Positions 7,492-16,596 of a stretch of 64,000 bases of DNA are shown one piece after another. A program made the position numbers and the translations under genes. How positions within the stretch are numbered: position 1 is the first letter of the stretch; the number at the start of each line of letters is the position of its first letter. The stretch spans positions 124,001 to 188,000 of the forward strand of contig NZ_AUPZ01000005.1 in assembly GCF_000445475.1 (NCBI RefSeq), written 5' to 3'. The notes under the pieces were generated by a model that made no database searches, was not told the DNA's origin, and worked only from the letters and a program-made list of their open reading frames with translations. This stretch comes from Sulfurimonas hongkongensis. Lineage in GTDB: Bacteria > Campylobacterota > Campylobacteria > Campylobacterales > Sulfurimonadaceae.

Positions 7492-8438
7492 TAAAAGTTG
7501 CAGTCTCAGCTTGTCTTTTAGGTGATAAAGTTCGTTTTGACAAAGGACACAAAAGAGACTCGTTTGTAGTAGAGGAACTTGGTAAATATGCAGAGTTTGT
7601 CTCTTTTTGTCCTGAAAATATCGCATTTTCTTCTCCACGACCCTCCATTAGAATGGTAAGAACTGAGGATAACTCACTTCGCATCATCTCAAACAAAACA
7701 GCAGAGGATTTAACGCAAGTCTTAGATGAGCACGCTAGAGCGGAGTTACAAAAGATAAAATCGCAAAATATTCGCGGACTTATACTAAAGTCAAAGTCTC
7801 CTACTTGTGGGCTTATGAGTTCTAAAGTTTACTTAGAAAATGGTTTTGCAGATGGCAAGGATGATGGAGTTTTTGCCTCAATGTGCAGGGCTGAGTTTGG
7901 TTACTTTCCTATGGAAGAAGAGGGCAGACTCTGTGATGCTTGGCTTAGAGAAAACTTTGTGATGCAACTCTTTGCTTATGATGATTTTGAAGAGTTTAAG
8001 GAAGATGCAAAGATGGGCAAGTTAGTAGAGTTTCACAAATCTTACAAGTTTTTGCTCCAATCAAAAGATGAGAAAACATATAGAGAGTTAGGTCAGATTG
8101 TAGGCAATCATGAGCAGAAGAGTTTTGATGAGATTTTACTTGAGTATGAGGCACTTTTTAAGATGGCAATCTCACAAAAGAGTAGCGTGAGTAAGACTAG
8201 AAATGTGCTTGAACACATGAGCGGATTTATAAAGAACTTTTTAGATAGCTCTGAGAAGCAGATGCTCCATGCTCAGATAGATGATTATGTGGCTAAAATC
8301 GTACCTCTTGTAGTTCCACTTAGCACACTTAGACTCTACGCTACAAAGTATAAAGTGAGCTATCTACTAGAGCAGAAATTTTTGGACCCATATCCAAAAG
8401 AGTTAGCACTTCGCTCAGAGATTAAAAGCACAAAATGA
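7488..8438 (+). CDS. DUF523 and DUF1722 domain protein (YbgA-like)
   Basis: 316 residues starting at GTG 7488, overlapping the thiD stop (TTGTGA). Residues ~1-150 are a DUF523 domain (VAVSACLLGDKVRFDKGHKR, KSKSPTCGL with its Cys). Residues ~185-300 are DUF1722 (FHKSYKFLLQSKDEKTYRELGQIVGNH, NVLEHMSGFIKNFL). The same fusion is known in gamma- and epsilonproteobacteria, often next to photolyase genes. Its biochemical role is unknown to me. It overlaps the photolyase gene by 4 bases, so the two are co-translated; a link to DNA repair or light response is only suggested by the neighbourhood. Confidence 0.88.
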   Translation: MIKVAVSACLLGDKVRFDKGHKRDSFVVEELGKYAEFVSFCPENIAFSSPRPSIRMVRTEDNSLRIISNKTAEDLTQVLDEHARAELQKIKSQNIRGLILKSKSPTCGLMSSKVYLENGFADGKDDGVFASMCRAEFGYFPMEEEGRLCDAWLRENFVMQLFAYDDFEEFKEDAKMGKLVEFHKSYKFLLQSKDEKTYRELGQIVGNHEQKSFDEILLEYEALFKMAISQKSSVSKTRNVLEHMSGFIKNFLDSSEKQMLHAQIDDYVAKIVPLVVPLSTLRLYATKYKVSYLLEQKFLDPYPKELALRSEIKSTK

Positions 8439-9793
8439 GAAGGATTCTCTGGTTTAGGCGAGATTTAAGAGTAGCTGATAATCCACTTCTGGCTTACGAG
8501 GGGGAAGTTCTACCCATCTTTATCTTTGATAGGGATATTTTAGATGCGCTAGATACGAAGGATAAAAGAGTTAGTTTTATCTATGAGAGTGTGGTTAAAT
8601 TAAAGCATGAACTCCGTAAAATTGAGCTTGATTTGAGGGTTTTTTATGGGAGTGTTGATGATGTATTTGAGCATCTTGGCAGCTACGCTTTTGATGAGGT
8701 TGTTGCATCTGGAGATTATGATGAGTACGCAAAAGAGAGAGATTTAAGAGTCTCTCACAAACTTCACTTTAGATATATCCAAGACACTTACATCTTTAGA
8801 CATAATGAAGTTTTAAAGGGTGATGGGACTATCTATTTTGTTTTTACTCCTTTTTATAAAAAAGCAAAGCTCGTCTTAGAGAGTAAAAACATAGATGTCA
8901 TCCCAAGAGCAAAACAGACTCTTTTTAGTTTAGATTATGATGGTTTGCTAAAAGTAGATGCAGATAAAAATATCTCTAAAGTAGAGTTAAATATCCAAAA
9001 TATTGGCTTTAAAAAAGTAGAACTTGAAATAATATCTCCCTATGAAAAGCTAGAAGATCTAGTAAAAAAATTCCCTAGATATAAAGAAGATAGAGATTTT
9101 TTAAGTCTTGACGCAAGCTCGCATCTTAGTGTTGATCTGAGATTTGGAACTATTGGCATCCGAGAGGTGTTAAGACGCATAATGCCATTAGAGAATTCTG
9201 AAGCATTTGTAAGGCAGCTTATCTTTAGAGATTTCTATGCTTACTTGCTTTTTCACCTGCCATATATTGAACATAAAAACTACAAATATAGTTTTAATGG
9301 CATAGAAGATGGGCAGAAGTTTAGAATATTTTGTGAGGCAAAAACTGGTGTACCAATCGTAGATGCTGGAGTGCGAGAGCTTCTAAAGAGTGGAGAGATG
9401 CATAACCGTGTCCGTATGGTTGTTGCATCTTTTTTTACAAAAGATTTGCTTCTTCCGTGGCAGTGGGGAGAGAGCTTTTTTGCAAAGCATCTCTTAGATT
9501 TTGACAAGGCTAGTAATGTTTTATCGTGGCAGTGGAGTGCAGGAACTGGGGTTGATTCACAACCTTATTTTAGAGTTTTTAACCCATATTTGCAAAGCAA
9601 AAAGTTTGATAAAGATGGCATCTATATAAAAAAACATATAAAAGAGTTAAAAGAGTTGGATTTAAAATATCTTCACAATGAAGAGTATCTTCTAAATAAC
9701 TCTATAAAAAACTATCCAAAACCGATGCTAAGACACAAAGAGGCTGCTAAAAAAGCTATAGAGATATTTAGGAGGGCAAATAGGTCCATCTAA
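8435..9793 (+). CDS. phrB: Deoxyribodipyrimidine photo-lyase
   Basis: 452 residues. The N-terminal antenna-binding Rossmann domain begins ILWFRRDLRVADNPLL. The C-terminal FAD-binding helical domain has the class I CPD photolyase features RQLIFRDFYAYLLFHLPYIE, MHNRVRMVVASFFTKDLLLPWQWGE and DFDKASNVLSWQWSAGTGVDSQPYFRVFNP. The WQW and NRVRM motifs line the flavin and lesion pocket. The enzyme repairs UV-induced pyrimidine dimers using blue light. It follows the DUF523 gene with a 4-base overlap. Confidence 0.93.
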   Translation: MRRILWFRRDLRVADNPLLAYEGEVLPIFIFDRDILDALDTKDKRVSFIYESVVKLKHELRKIELDLRVFYGSVDDVFEHLGSYAFDEVVASGDYDEYAKERDLRVSHKLHFRYIQDTYIFRHNEVLKGDGTIYFVFTPFYKKAKLVLESKNIDVIPRAKQTLFSLDYDGLLKVDADKNISKVELNIQNIGFKKVELEIISPYEKLEDLVKKFPRYKEDRDFLSLDASSHLSVDLRFGTIGIREVLRRIMPLENSEAFVRQLIFRDFYAYLLFHLPYIEHKNYKYSFNGIEDGQKFRIFCEAKTGVPIVDAGVRELLKSGEMHNRVRMVVASFFTKDLLLPWQWGESFFAKHLLDFDKASNVLSWQWSAGTGVDSQPYFRVFNPYLQSKKFDKDGIYIKKHIKELKELDLKYLHNEEYLLNNSIKNYPKPMLRHKEAAKKAIEIFRRANRSI

Positions 9794-9868
9794 ACTAAGA
9801 TTTTAATATACTAAATGTATCAATGAGTATGCTAAGATATGAGAAGTAAAAAGTACAAAGGATAAAAA

Positions 9869-10132
9869 ATGTTAAAAGAGTTATTACACACAGGTATTGG
9901 TGCGGCGGTTATTTTAAAGCAAAAAGTTGAAGATGAGTTAAAAAAGCTTGAAGATGAGGGTAAGATAAAAACTAAAGATGCAAAGAGTTTTTTAGAGTCT
10001 ATCGAGACTAAAGGAAAAGAAGAAGAGCAAAGAGTAAAAGAGCAGTTAAAATCAACTCTAAAAGAGGTTATAGATGAGCTTGGACTTGCTACTAAAGAGG
10101 ACTTGGCAAAACTAAAAGAGGATTTAAAATAG
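9869..10132 (+). CDS. Small phasin-like coiled-coil protein
   Basis: 87 residues with no Cys, mostly Lys, Glu and Leu in heptads: a short amphipathic N-terminus (LLHTGIGAAVILKQ), then long helices (VEDELKKLEDEGKIKTKDA, EDLAKLKEDLK). This is the pattern of the phasin / PHA-granule-region family, which coat polyhydroxyalkanoate granules or act as small helical chaperones. No PHA synthase is in the window, so a granule role is not shown. The gene precedes the UbiB-family gene, whose conserved reading frame begins inside its last codons. Confidence 0.7.
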   Translation: MLKELLHTGIGAAVILKQKVEDELKKLEDEGKIKTKDAKSFLESIETKGKEEEQRVKEQLKSTLKEVIDELGLATKEDLAKLKEDLK

Positions 10133-10239
10133 ACTCACGTAAGTACTACTCGCCTAGAAGAGTTTACAAGGTTTTTAACTTTTTACTTACTATCTATCTG
10201 GTTATAAAAAAGAAAAAGAGTTTTTTAGGTTTTAAAGTA

Positions 10240-11673
10240 TTGAAGCCAAAAGAGTTAAAAGAGACCATAATTTTTTTAGGTGCGAGTTTTATAAAATTAG
10301 CACAAGTTTTAGCTACTCGTTCAGACTTTTTTGATAAAGAGTACTTAGATGAGTTAAAAGAGCTCCACGACTCACTTCCTCCTATGATAAAGAGTGAGTT
10401 TGATGAGGTTTATACAAGAAGCTTTAGTGAGAACTCTTTTGCTAGGTTTGATGACAAGCCTATTGCATCTGCGTCTATTGGGCAGGTTCATGTAGCCTTT
10501 ACTCATGAAGGACAAAAAGTAGCGGTAAAACTTCGCCGCTCTAGCATCTACTCCCAAGTGATGGCAGATATTAAGATCATCAAAAGCTTTAACACTCTTT
10601 TTAAACCTCTCTTTTCCCATCATACAAAAAACTCTATAGAAGCTGTAATAGTTGAGTTTTCAAAGATGATAAAAGAAGAAGTTAGCCTTACTAAAGAGTT
10701 GAGTAACTTAGTGAAGTTTTCATCCATCTATAAAGATGCAGGCATTAAGTTTCCTGTTCCGCTACCAGAATTTTGTAGTGATGATGCACTTGTTATGAGT
10801 TTTGAAGAGGGTTTTAGGTTTGATGATAAAGAGAGTATCTTTGAGCATGAGATAGACTTTAGGGCTATCATTGCAAAACTTGTTGATTTTTATACGACTC
10901 AGATGCTCATAAATGGTTACTTTCATGCTGACCCACACCCTGGAAATCTCTTAGTCTCTAAAGATGGTGAGCTTATACTTCTTGATTTTGGGATGGTAAA
11001 GAGTGTTCCAAACTACGCAAGAGTAGCCATCATCGAGCTTATAAAAGCTGCAAATGAGCAAGATTATGAACGCTATATTGCAGCAAACAAAAAACTTGGA
11101 ACCATCGCTTATGAAGCTCCAACTGAGCTTTTAGCGGAGTTTAGTGCTAAGATGTTTGAGATATTTTCAAATGAAAATCTTAGCAGTGAGTCTATGCAAG
11201 AGTTAGCTTTTGAAGTCTTAGAGACTACAAGAGATTTGCCATTTAAACTTCCAAGTGATGCTATCTATATACTTAGAGTAAGTGCCATTATAGAGGGGCT
11301 TGGAACTACTTATATAGAGAATTTTAACGGTGTAAAAGATATCTTGCCGATTTTGCAAAAAAATATCCCAAGAGCTTTGGGTGCAAAAGATAGTATCTTA
11401 GAGACTTTGATAGACGAGATAAAAGACATCCCTTTTATAGTAAAAGATTTTAAATCTGCCATAAAAAAGATAAGTTCAAATGAACTTCAAGTAGAACTCA
11501 TAGGGGACCAATTAGAGTGGATAAAAAGAGATGCTAAAAGTGAAGTAAAATCTTATGCTATCTCATTTGCTCTTATGATAGGAGCTATTTTTATGATGAT
11601 TTATGATAAAAGTCTCAAAGAGATGGCAGTTGTTTTATTTTTAGCTGGTGTGTTTAAAGTCATATATAGATGA
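10240..11673 (+). CDS. ubiB: UbiB/AarF/ABC1 family atypical kinase
   Basis: 477 residues from the TTG at 10240. Conserved family motifs: FLGASFIKLAQVLATRSDFF (KxGQ-type N-terminal extension), IASASIGQVHVAF (the Ala-rich P-loop region), VAVKLRRSSI (ATP-site Lys), HADPHPGNLLVSKDG and LLDFGMVK (catalytic loop and metal DFG), and a C-terminal transmembrane stretch (SFALMIGAIFMMI). UbiB-family proteins are ATPases needed for isoprenoid-quinone synthesis. The frame is open upstream to 10096 and looks family-like (YYSPRRVYKVFNFL), so the protein probably begins before 10240, perhaps at ATA 10129 behind AGAGGA. No ATG, GTG or TTG occurs in frame in that stretch. Confidence 0.9.
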   Translation: MKPKELKETIIFLGASFIKLAQVLATRSDFFDKEYLDELKELHDSLPPMIKSEFDEVYTRSFSENSFARFDDKPIASASIGQVHVAFTHEGQKVAVKLRRSSIYSQVMADIKIIKSFNTLFKPLFSHHTKNSIEAVIVEFSKMIKEEVSLTKELSNLVKFSSIYKDAGIKFPVPLPEFCSDDALVMSFEEGFRFDDKESIFEHEIDFRAIIAKLVDFYTTQMLINGYFHADPHPGNLLVSKDGELILLDFGMVKSVPNYARVAIIELIKAANEQDYERYIAANKKLGTIAYEAPTELLAEFSAKMFEIFSNENLSSESMQELAFEVLETTRDLPFKLPSDAIYILRVSAIIEGLGTTYIENFNGVKDILPILQKNIPRALGAKDSILETLIDEIKDIPFIVKDFKSAIKKISSNELQVELIGDQLEWIKRDAKSEVKSYAISFALMIGAIFMMIYDKSLKEMAVVLFLAGVFKVIYR

Positions 11674-11701
11674 GTGTAGAAATTGTAAAAAGAGGCAAAA
11701 G

Positions 11702-12091
11702 ATGAGTAAAAAAATAGCGGTGGTTTTAATAGCACATGGAAGCAAAAGAAGCGAATCAAATGAAGAGTTTATCAGACTTGTTAAAAAAGTAAAAGAAGAA
11801 GATACTCATTTTTGTGCGGTAGAGTTTGCTTTTTTAGAATTAGCCAAGCCAAGCATAGAAGATAGCATAGATAAGCTGCACCAAATGAAAATGGATGAAG
11901 TATATCTCTATCCATACTTTTTAAATAGTGGAAAACATGTGGCTGTAGATATTCCAAAAATTGCTCGAGAGATGCAACTAGGCATAGAAGATATGAAGAT
12001 AGAGGTTTTAAAACATTTTGGAGAGTCCCAAAGTATCGCAAAAATAATCTCACACGATTTAAAATCTTTGAGCTTTTTAAAACTTAATTGA
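11702..12091 (+). CDS. cbiX: CbiX/SirB-type sirohydrochlorin chelatase
   Basis: The start is ATG 11702, behind AAGAGGCAAAAG; the frame is open further back to 11648 but those residues are not family-like. The product is 129 residues, the single-domain CbiX-small size. Motifs are VVLIAHGSKRSESNEEF with the metal-binding His, FLELAKPSIEDSID, and YLYPYFLNSGKHVAVDIP with the second His. It inserts cobalt or ferrous iron into sirohydrochlorin for cobalamin or siroheme. Its last 15 bases overlap the end of the convergent AraC-type gene. Confidence 0.88.
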   Translation: MSKKIAVVLIAHGSKRSESNEEFIRLVKKVKEEDTHFCAVEFAFLELAKPSIEDSIDKLHQMKMDEVYLYPYFLNSGKHVAVDIPKIAREMQLGIEDMKIEVLKHFGESQSIAKIISHDLKSLSFLKLN

Positions 12092-12952
12092 TAGGTAATA
12101 ACTTATGTCAAATAAATTTTCACTGTTTAGATAGTTGTTTTTATGATAAATAACAAATGAAGGTTTTGTTGTAGTCTCATACCCACTGTCAACTAGCCAA
12201 TCATGATATACCCATTGCATAAATCTTAGTATATCTTCACCCTTGCCTTGCAAATCAAACCTTGCATATACACCATCAGAGATTTTAAATTTAGGCAATC
12301 TTTTTGTAAATATCTCCTCTTGCTCATTTGTGATTATACAAGCTATATATTGGCAACTATTGAGGTCTGTGATGGTTGGATTATCGTGTAAAAGTGCCAT
12401 CATTTGATAGTTTTTTATTTTATTATCCAAAATCAAAGTATATAGTTTTTGCCAAGTCTCTTTGATATTGTTTATATATCCATTATTGCGAATGTAGTAA
12501 CTCTCTATTGAGGGCATATTTACTATTGTTGCAGATAGTTTTGAGTAATCTACACTAGAGTTTGTAGGTATATTTGACGCTTGTAAAATGGAGTTTGAAT
12601 AGTTTTTATATGCACCATTTCTCCAATCTTTTGGCGTGGCATCAAACTTCCCTCTAAAGGCTTTTATAAAAGAAGAGTGGGAACTATATCCACATAGATT
12701 AGCCACTTCTGATATTGTAGAGTATCTGTTAGTCAAAAGTAGGCTGGCTGCTTTTTGTAGTCTTATAGATTTAATACTCTCATATATATTTTTTCCAAAA
12801 GTATTTTTAAATACCTTATGCATATGAAACTTACTTATACCAAGATTGTGGCTTAGTTCGTTTAGGTCAATATTTACATCTATATGAGTATAGATATAAT
12901 ACATTATACTATTTGATATTTTAGTATTATTTTGTAGAGTAACTTTATTCAT
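12077..12952 (-). CDS. AraC-family regulator with GyrI-like effector domain
   Basis: I use ATG 12952 (MNKVTLQNNTKIS); the open frame reaches a TTG at 13000 but those residues are hydrophobic and unlike the family. 291 residues. The DNA-binding domain is N-terminal (DLNELSHNLGISKFHMHKVFKNTFGKN, then EVANLCGYSSHSSFIKAFRGKFDATPKDWR), two helix-turn-helix motifs of the SoxS/Rob type. Residues ~130-290 form a GyrI-like/AraC effector-binding domain (IESYYIRNNGY). This order resembles Rob and drug-sensing relatives. A TATAAT on the minus strand (12964-12959) lies only six bases before the ATG, so the mRNA could be leaderless. It converges on cbiX and diverges from the carboxylase gene, a possible target. 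Confidence 0.85.
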   Translation of the reverse strand: MNKVTLQNNTKISNSIMYYIYTHIDVNIDLNELSHNLGISKFHMHKVFKNTFGKNIYESIKSIRLQKAASLLLTNRYSTISEVANLCGYSSHSSFIKAFRGKFDATPKDWRNGAYKNYSNSILQASNIPTNSSVDYSKLSATIVNMPSIESYYIRNNGYINNIKETWQKLYTLILDNKIKNYQMMALLHDNPTITDLNSCQYIACIITNEQEEIFTKRLPKFKISDGVYARFDLQGKGEDILRFMQWVYHDWLVDSGYETTTKPSFVIYHKNNYLNSENLFDISYYLSIKF

Positions 12953-13102
12953 AAAATAATTATAGCACCAAAGGATAATAAAAATAGCAATTATAGACAA
13001 TTTTAACTGTTTTAATAAACAAATAAATTGACAAAAAAAAAGAAGAATTTCCTCCTACTAATCTACTAAAATAACATCTAAATTTAATACTAGGATATGT
13101 TT

Positions 13103-14572
13103 ATGCAAAAGATAACTAAGATTTTAGTAGCCAATAGAGGCGAGATTGCCCTAAGAATCATAAGAGCTTGCAGGGAGCTTGAAATAAAATCAGTAGTTGT
13201 TTTCTCAGAAGCCGATGTAAATGGGATTTGGGTTGCAAGAGCTGATGAGAGCTACCCAATAGTTGGAAATGCAATAGATGTATATCTCAAGTATGACAAA
13301 ATAATTGATATAGCAAAAAGAACAAAGTGTGATGCCATACATCCTGGGTATGGTTTTTTATCAGAGAGTGCAGAGTTTGCACAAGCGTGCATGGATAAGG
13401 ATTTGATCTTCATAGGGCCAAAGCCACACCATATAGAACTCTTTGGAGATAAAATGGCTTCAAAAGTTGCTATGAAAAAGATAGGAGTCCCTGTCTTAGA
13501 GGGAACAAGCTCTCCTATCATAGATGAAGAAGAAGGGAGAAAGATTGCCCTAGAGATAGGTTATCCCATCATAATAAAAGCAGCATTTGGTGGTGGTGGA
13601 AGGGGTATGAGAATTGTCCATTTTGCTGATGATTTTTCTAAAATGTTTGCCTCTGCTACAAATGAATCTATAAAATATTTTGGTAAAGGAGATGTTTTTA
13701 TAGAAAAGTATGTTCAAAATCCTAGACATATTGAGATCCAAATTATTGCTGATAAATACGCAAATGTACTCCATTTAGGTGAGCGGGATTGCTCAATTCA
13801 AAGACGACATCAAAAAGTTATAGAGATAACTCCATCGCCACTTTTAAATGATGAAGTTAGACAAAAACTTTGCACTATCTCTGTAAATGCTATGAAAAAA
13901 CTTGGATATGAGAGTGTAGGGACTGTTGAGTTTTTAGTTGATGAGAGGAATAATATATACTTTATAGAGATGAATACCAGAGTTCAAGTAGAACATCCTG
14001 TCACTGAGATAGTAACAGGAGTTGATATTATTCAAAGAATGATAGAGATAGCTGCTGGTGATAAGCTAAAATATTTGCAAAGCGAGATACAATTTAGAGG
14101 ATATGCTATAGAGTTTAGAATCAACTCAGAAGATCCGCAAAATAACTTTATGCCCACAGCTGGAGTAGTAAAAAAATATTTAACACCAGGTGGACCTGGA
14201 GTAAGACTTGATACCAGCCTATATAGCGGATATGAGACACCAACTTGTTATGACTCTATGCTAGCGAAGTTGATTGTGTGGGCACTTGATTGGGATGGGG
14301 CAGTTGCTAAGGCTAGACGAGCATTGGATGAGTTTCATATAGAGGGCTTTAAAACAAATATACCACTTCATAGAGAGATAGTAAGAGATGAGGGTTTTAA
14401 AGAGGCAAAATTTGATACTGGATATTTAGATGCAAATATGAATATGTTTAATCTAGATGCACAAAGCTCAATCGCTAATGAAGAGCAAACAGTTTTAAAA
14501 TTAGCAGAAGTTGTTAAGCAAATAAAAGGAAATAACTTAGTTAAACTTGAAAATGATTTTACTCTTTATTAA
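13103..14572 (+). CDS. Biotin carboxylase subunit (AccC/PycA/CfiB type)
   Basis: The ATG at 13103 is seven bases after AGGA; an ATG two codons earlier lies too close to it. ~489 residues. Biotin carboxylase motifs: KILVANRGEIALRIIRACREL, AIHPGYGFLSES, the ATP-grasp glycine loop AAFGGGGRGMRIV, ERDCSIQRRHQKVIEITPS, IEMNTRVQVEHPVTE and a C-terminal FDTGYLDANMN. It uses ATP and bicarbonate to carboxylate biotin on a partner. The extra C-terminal length and the YLKYDKIIDIAKRTKCDAIHP wording suggest the pyruvate or 2-oxoglutarate carboxylase small subunit rather than plain AccC. No biotin-carrier or transferase gene is adjacent, so the substrate is open. Confidence 0.88.
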   Translation: MQKITKILVANRGEIALRIIRACRELEIKSVVVFSEADVNGIWVARADESYPIVGNAIDVYLKYDKIIDIAKRTKCDAIHPGYGFLSESAEFAQACMDKDLIFIGPKPHHIELFGDKMASKVAMKKIGVPVLEGTSSPIIDEEEGRKIALEIGYPIIIKAAFGGGGRGMRIVHFADDFSKMFASATNESIKYFGKGDVFIEKYVQNPRHIEIQIIADKYANVLHLGERDCSIQRRHQKVIEITPSPLLNDEVRQKLCTISVNAMKKLGYESVGTVEFLVDERNNIYFIEMNTRVQVEHPVTEIVTGVDIIQRMIEIAAGDKLKYLQSEIQFRGYAIEFRINSEDPQNNFMPTAGVVKKYLTPGGPGVRLDTSLYSGYETPTCYDSMLAKLIVWALDWDGAVAKARRALDEFHIEGFKTNIPLHREIVRDEGFKEAKFDTGYLDANMNMFNLDAQSSIANEEQTVLKLAEVVKQIKGNNLVKLENDFTLY

Positions 14573-14713
14573 GAAGTGATTTTTTGCTAGATTTGCTAAA
14601 AATATCTTCTTTTAAAAGAACCTGAGTAAAGTTGGGGCAAAAGCTTTTAGAGATAGATAGTAACTAGCAATGTTTAAGAGCCGAGATTCAGTCGCTTATT
14701 AATCATTTTTTTG

Positions 14714-14719
14714 TATAAT
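14714..14719 (+). promoter_or_regulatory. Sigma-70 -10 box upstream of yajC-secDF
   Basis: TATAAT preceded by TG and a T-rich run (CATTTTTTTG), 31 bases before the yajC ATG. Campylobacterota housekeeping promoters usually have a strong -10 and T-rich upstream DNA without a clear -35, which fits. A nearly identical context (TTTTTTTTGTATAATCACCCAATTTT) recurs at 17946-17971. Confidence 0.6.
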
Positions 14720-14750
14720 CGCCACAATTTAATAAAAGGACACCACACCC

Positions 14751-15017
14751 ATGGAAATTATAGGTCAATTATTACCGTTTGTTTTTTTAATCGCAATCAT
14801 GTATTTCGTAATCATCCGCCCACAACAAAAAGAGGCTAAAGCTAGAAAAGAGATGATAGAAGCCCTTCAAAAAGGCGATAAAGTCGTTACAAATGGCGGG
14901 TTTATTGTAGTTATTCATAAAGTTGAAGAGAAATTTTTAAGCATTAAGATGAATGATGATGTAATCGTTAAAATATCAAGAGACGCAATAGCAAGAAAGT
15001 ATGAGGATGAAGCTTAA
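14751..15017 (+). CDS. yajC: Sec translocon accessory protein YajC
   Basis: 88 residues: one N-terminal transmembrane helix (LLPFVFLIAIMYFVIIRPQQ) ending in the typical RPQQKEAKARKEMIEAL, then a small cytoplasmic domain (LQKGDKVVTNGGFIVVIHKVEE). YajC associates with SecDF and SecYEG in the inner membrane. It overlaps secD by 17 bases at the assigned start, so the two are translationally coupled. Confidence 0.95.
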   Translation: MEIIGQLLPFVFLIAIMYFVIIRPQQKEAKARKEMIEALQKGDKVVTNGGFIVVIHKVEEKFLSIKMNDDVIVKISRDAIARKYEDEA

Positions 15018-16578
15018 TTACCGCACAGTAATCTTTGCTATTGCTATAGTTTTTGGAGTTTTTTTCTCAGCTCCATCACTCTTGCAACTCCAAGATGGAA
15101 AAAAAATAACATTAGGACTAGATTTACAAGGTGGTTTGCATCTTCTTTTGGGTGTTAAAACTGAGGAAGCTACAAAGTCTCGCATCAAGTCAATAACAGC
15201 TAGTATAAAGCACTTCACTGAGAGAGAAGATATCTTAGTAGATGCTCTAAGTTTTGATGAATCATCCATCACATTTACACTTCTTGATATTGACGATGTT
15301 AAGCGTGTAAAAAACTATCTAAAAGATACAACTGGTATTAGCGTAGATGTAAATGCAGAATCCTTTTTGCTTGAACTCACACCTGAGGAAGTTATAAGGA
15401 CACAAAAGCAAGCAGTTGATCAAGCTATTGAGACTATAAGAAATAGACTAGACCAGTTTGGTTTGACAGAACCTGTAGTAGCTCGTCAAGGAGATGAGAA
15501 AATTCTTGTTCAACTAGCTGGTATCAAAACGCAAGAGGATGAGCAAAGAGCAAGAGAGCTTATATCTCGTGCTGCGAAACTTGAACTTATGGCGGTTGAT
15601 GAAGATAGAGCTGCAAGAGTTCAAAATATGAGCCATGCTGATGCGGCTGCTTATGGTGATATTATCTTAGATGATGTTAAAAACCCTGCTATTAAGTACC
15701 TTGTTCGTGAGATTCCTATCCTTGATGGTGGAATGCTAACAGATGCTTCTATGGGCTTTGATCAAAATAACAGACCACTTATAAACTTTAAGCTAAATGC
15801 TGAGGGTGCTGAAATATTTGGAGATTTTACGGGTAAAAATGTCGGGAAAAGGCTAGCTGTAGTTCTTGATGGCAAGGTATATTCTGCTCCAAATATAAAT
15901 GAGAGAATCGGTGGAGGCTCAGGGCAAATCTCTGGAAGCTACACTGTAGAAGAGGCAAAAGATTTAGCTATTGCACTTCGCTCAGGTGCACTTTTAGCTC
16001 CCATATATGTAATGGAAAAACGCTCAGTTGGTCCAAGTTTAGGGGCTGATAGTATAGAAGCTAGTATGGTTGCACTAATAGGCGGTTTTGTCTTAGTAAT
16101 ACTCTTTATGATGCTTTACTACAGAGCTGCTGGGGTTGTTGCAAATATTGCACTTATTGCTAACTTGTTTATCATTTTAGCTGTTATGAGCCTTTTTGGT
16201 GCAACTCTAACACTTCCCGGTATGGCTGGAATCGTTCTAACTGTTGGTATGGCAGTTGATGCCAATGTTATTATAACTGAGAGGATAAGAGAGCTTCTGC
16301 TTGAGGGCAAATCTATCCATAAAGCTATAGAAGAGGGTTATGCAAATGCTGTAAGAGCTATACTTGATGCCAATATTACTACGTTAATTGCCGCAATTGT
16401 TCTTTACGCTTATGGAACTGGTGCCATCAAGGGTTTTGCCATAACTATTAGTATTGGGATTTTAGCATCAATGCTAACAGCTATTTTAGGTACTCATGGT
16501 ATTTATCAACTCCTAGAATCTAAAATACACAAGAGCAAAAACAATAATTTTTGGTTTGGAATAAGGGAGTCTAAATGA
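15001..16578 (+). CDS. secD: Protein translocase subunit SecD
   Basis: 525 residues: one N-terminal membrane helix, GLDLQGGLHLLLGV, a large periplasmic domain (AIETIRNRLDQFGLTEP, LVQLAGI, P1 base), and a C-terminal five-helix bundle with IVLTVGMAVDANVIITERIRELL. The Asp in that bundle belongs to the proton-coupled motor shared with SecF. It pulls preproteins across the inner membrane using proton motive force. An alternative ATG two codons downstream cannot be excluded. secF follows after 18 bases. Confidence 0.95.
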   Translation: MRMKLNYRTVIFAIAIVFGVFFSAPSLLQLQDGKKITLGLDLQGGLHLLLGVKTEEATKSRIKSITASIKHFTEREDILVDALSFDESSITFTLLDIDDVKRVKNYLKDTTGISVDVNAESFLLELTPEEVIRTQKQAVDQAIETIRNRLDQFGLTEPVVARQGDEKILVQLAGIKTQEDEQRARELISRAAKLELMAVDEDRAARVQNMSHADAAAYGDIILDDVKNPAIKYLVREIPILDGGMLTDASMGFDQNNRPLINFKLNAEGAEIFGDFTGKNVGKRLAVVLDGKVYSAPNINERIGGGSGQISGSYTVEEAKDLAIALRSGALLAPIYVMEKRSVGPSLGADSIEASMVALIGGFVLVILFMMLYYRAAGVVANIALIANLFIILAVMSLFGATLTLPGMAGIVLTVGMAVDANVIITERIRELLLEGKSIHKAIEEGYANAVRAILDANITTLIAAIVLYAYGTGAIKGFAITISIGILASMLTAILGTHGIYQLLESKIHKSKNNNFWFGIRESK

Positions 16579-16596
16579 CTCTAGTTAGGAAGATAT

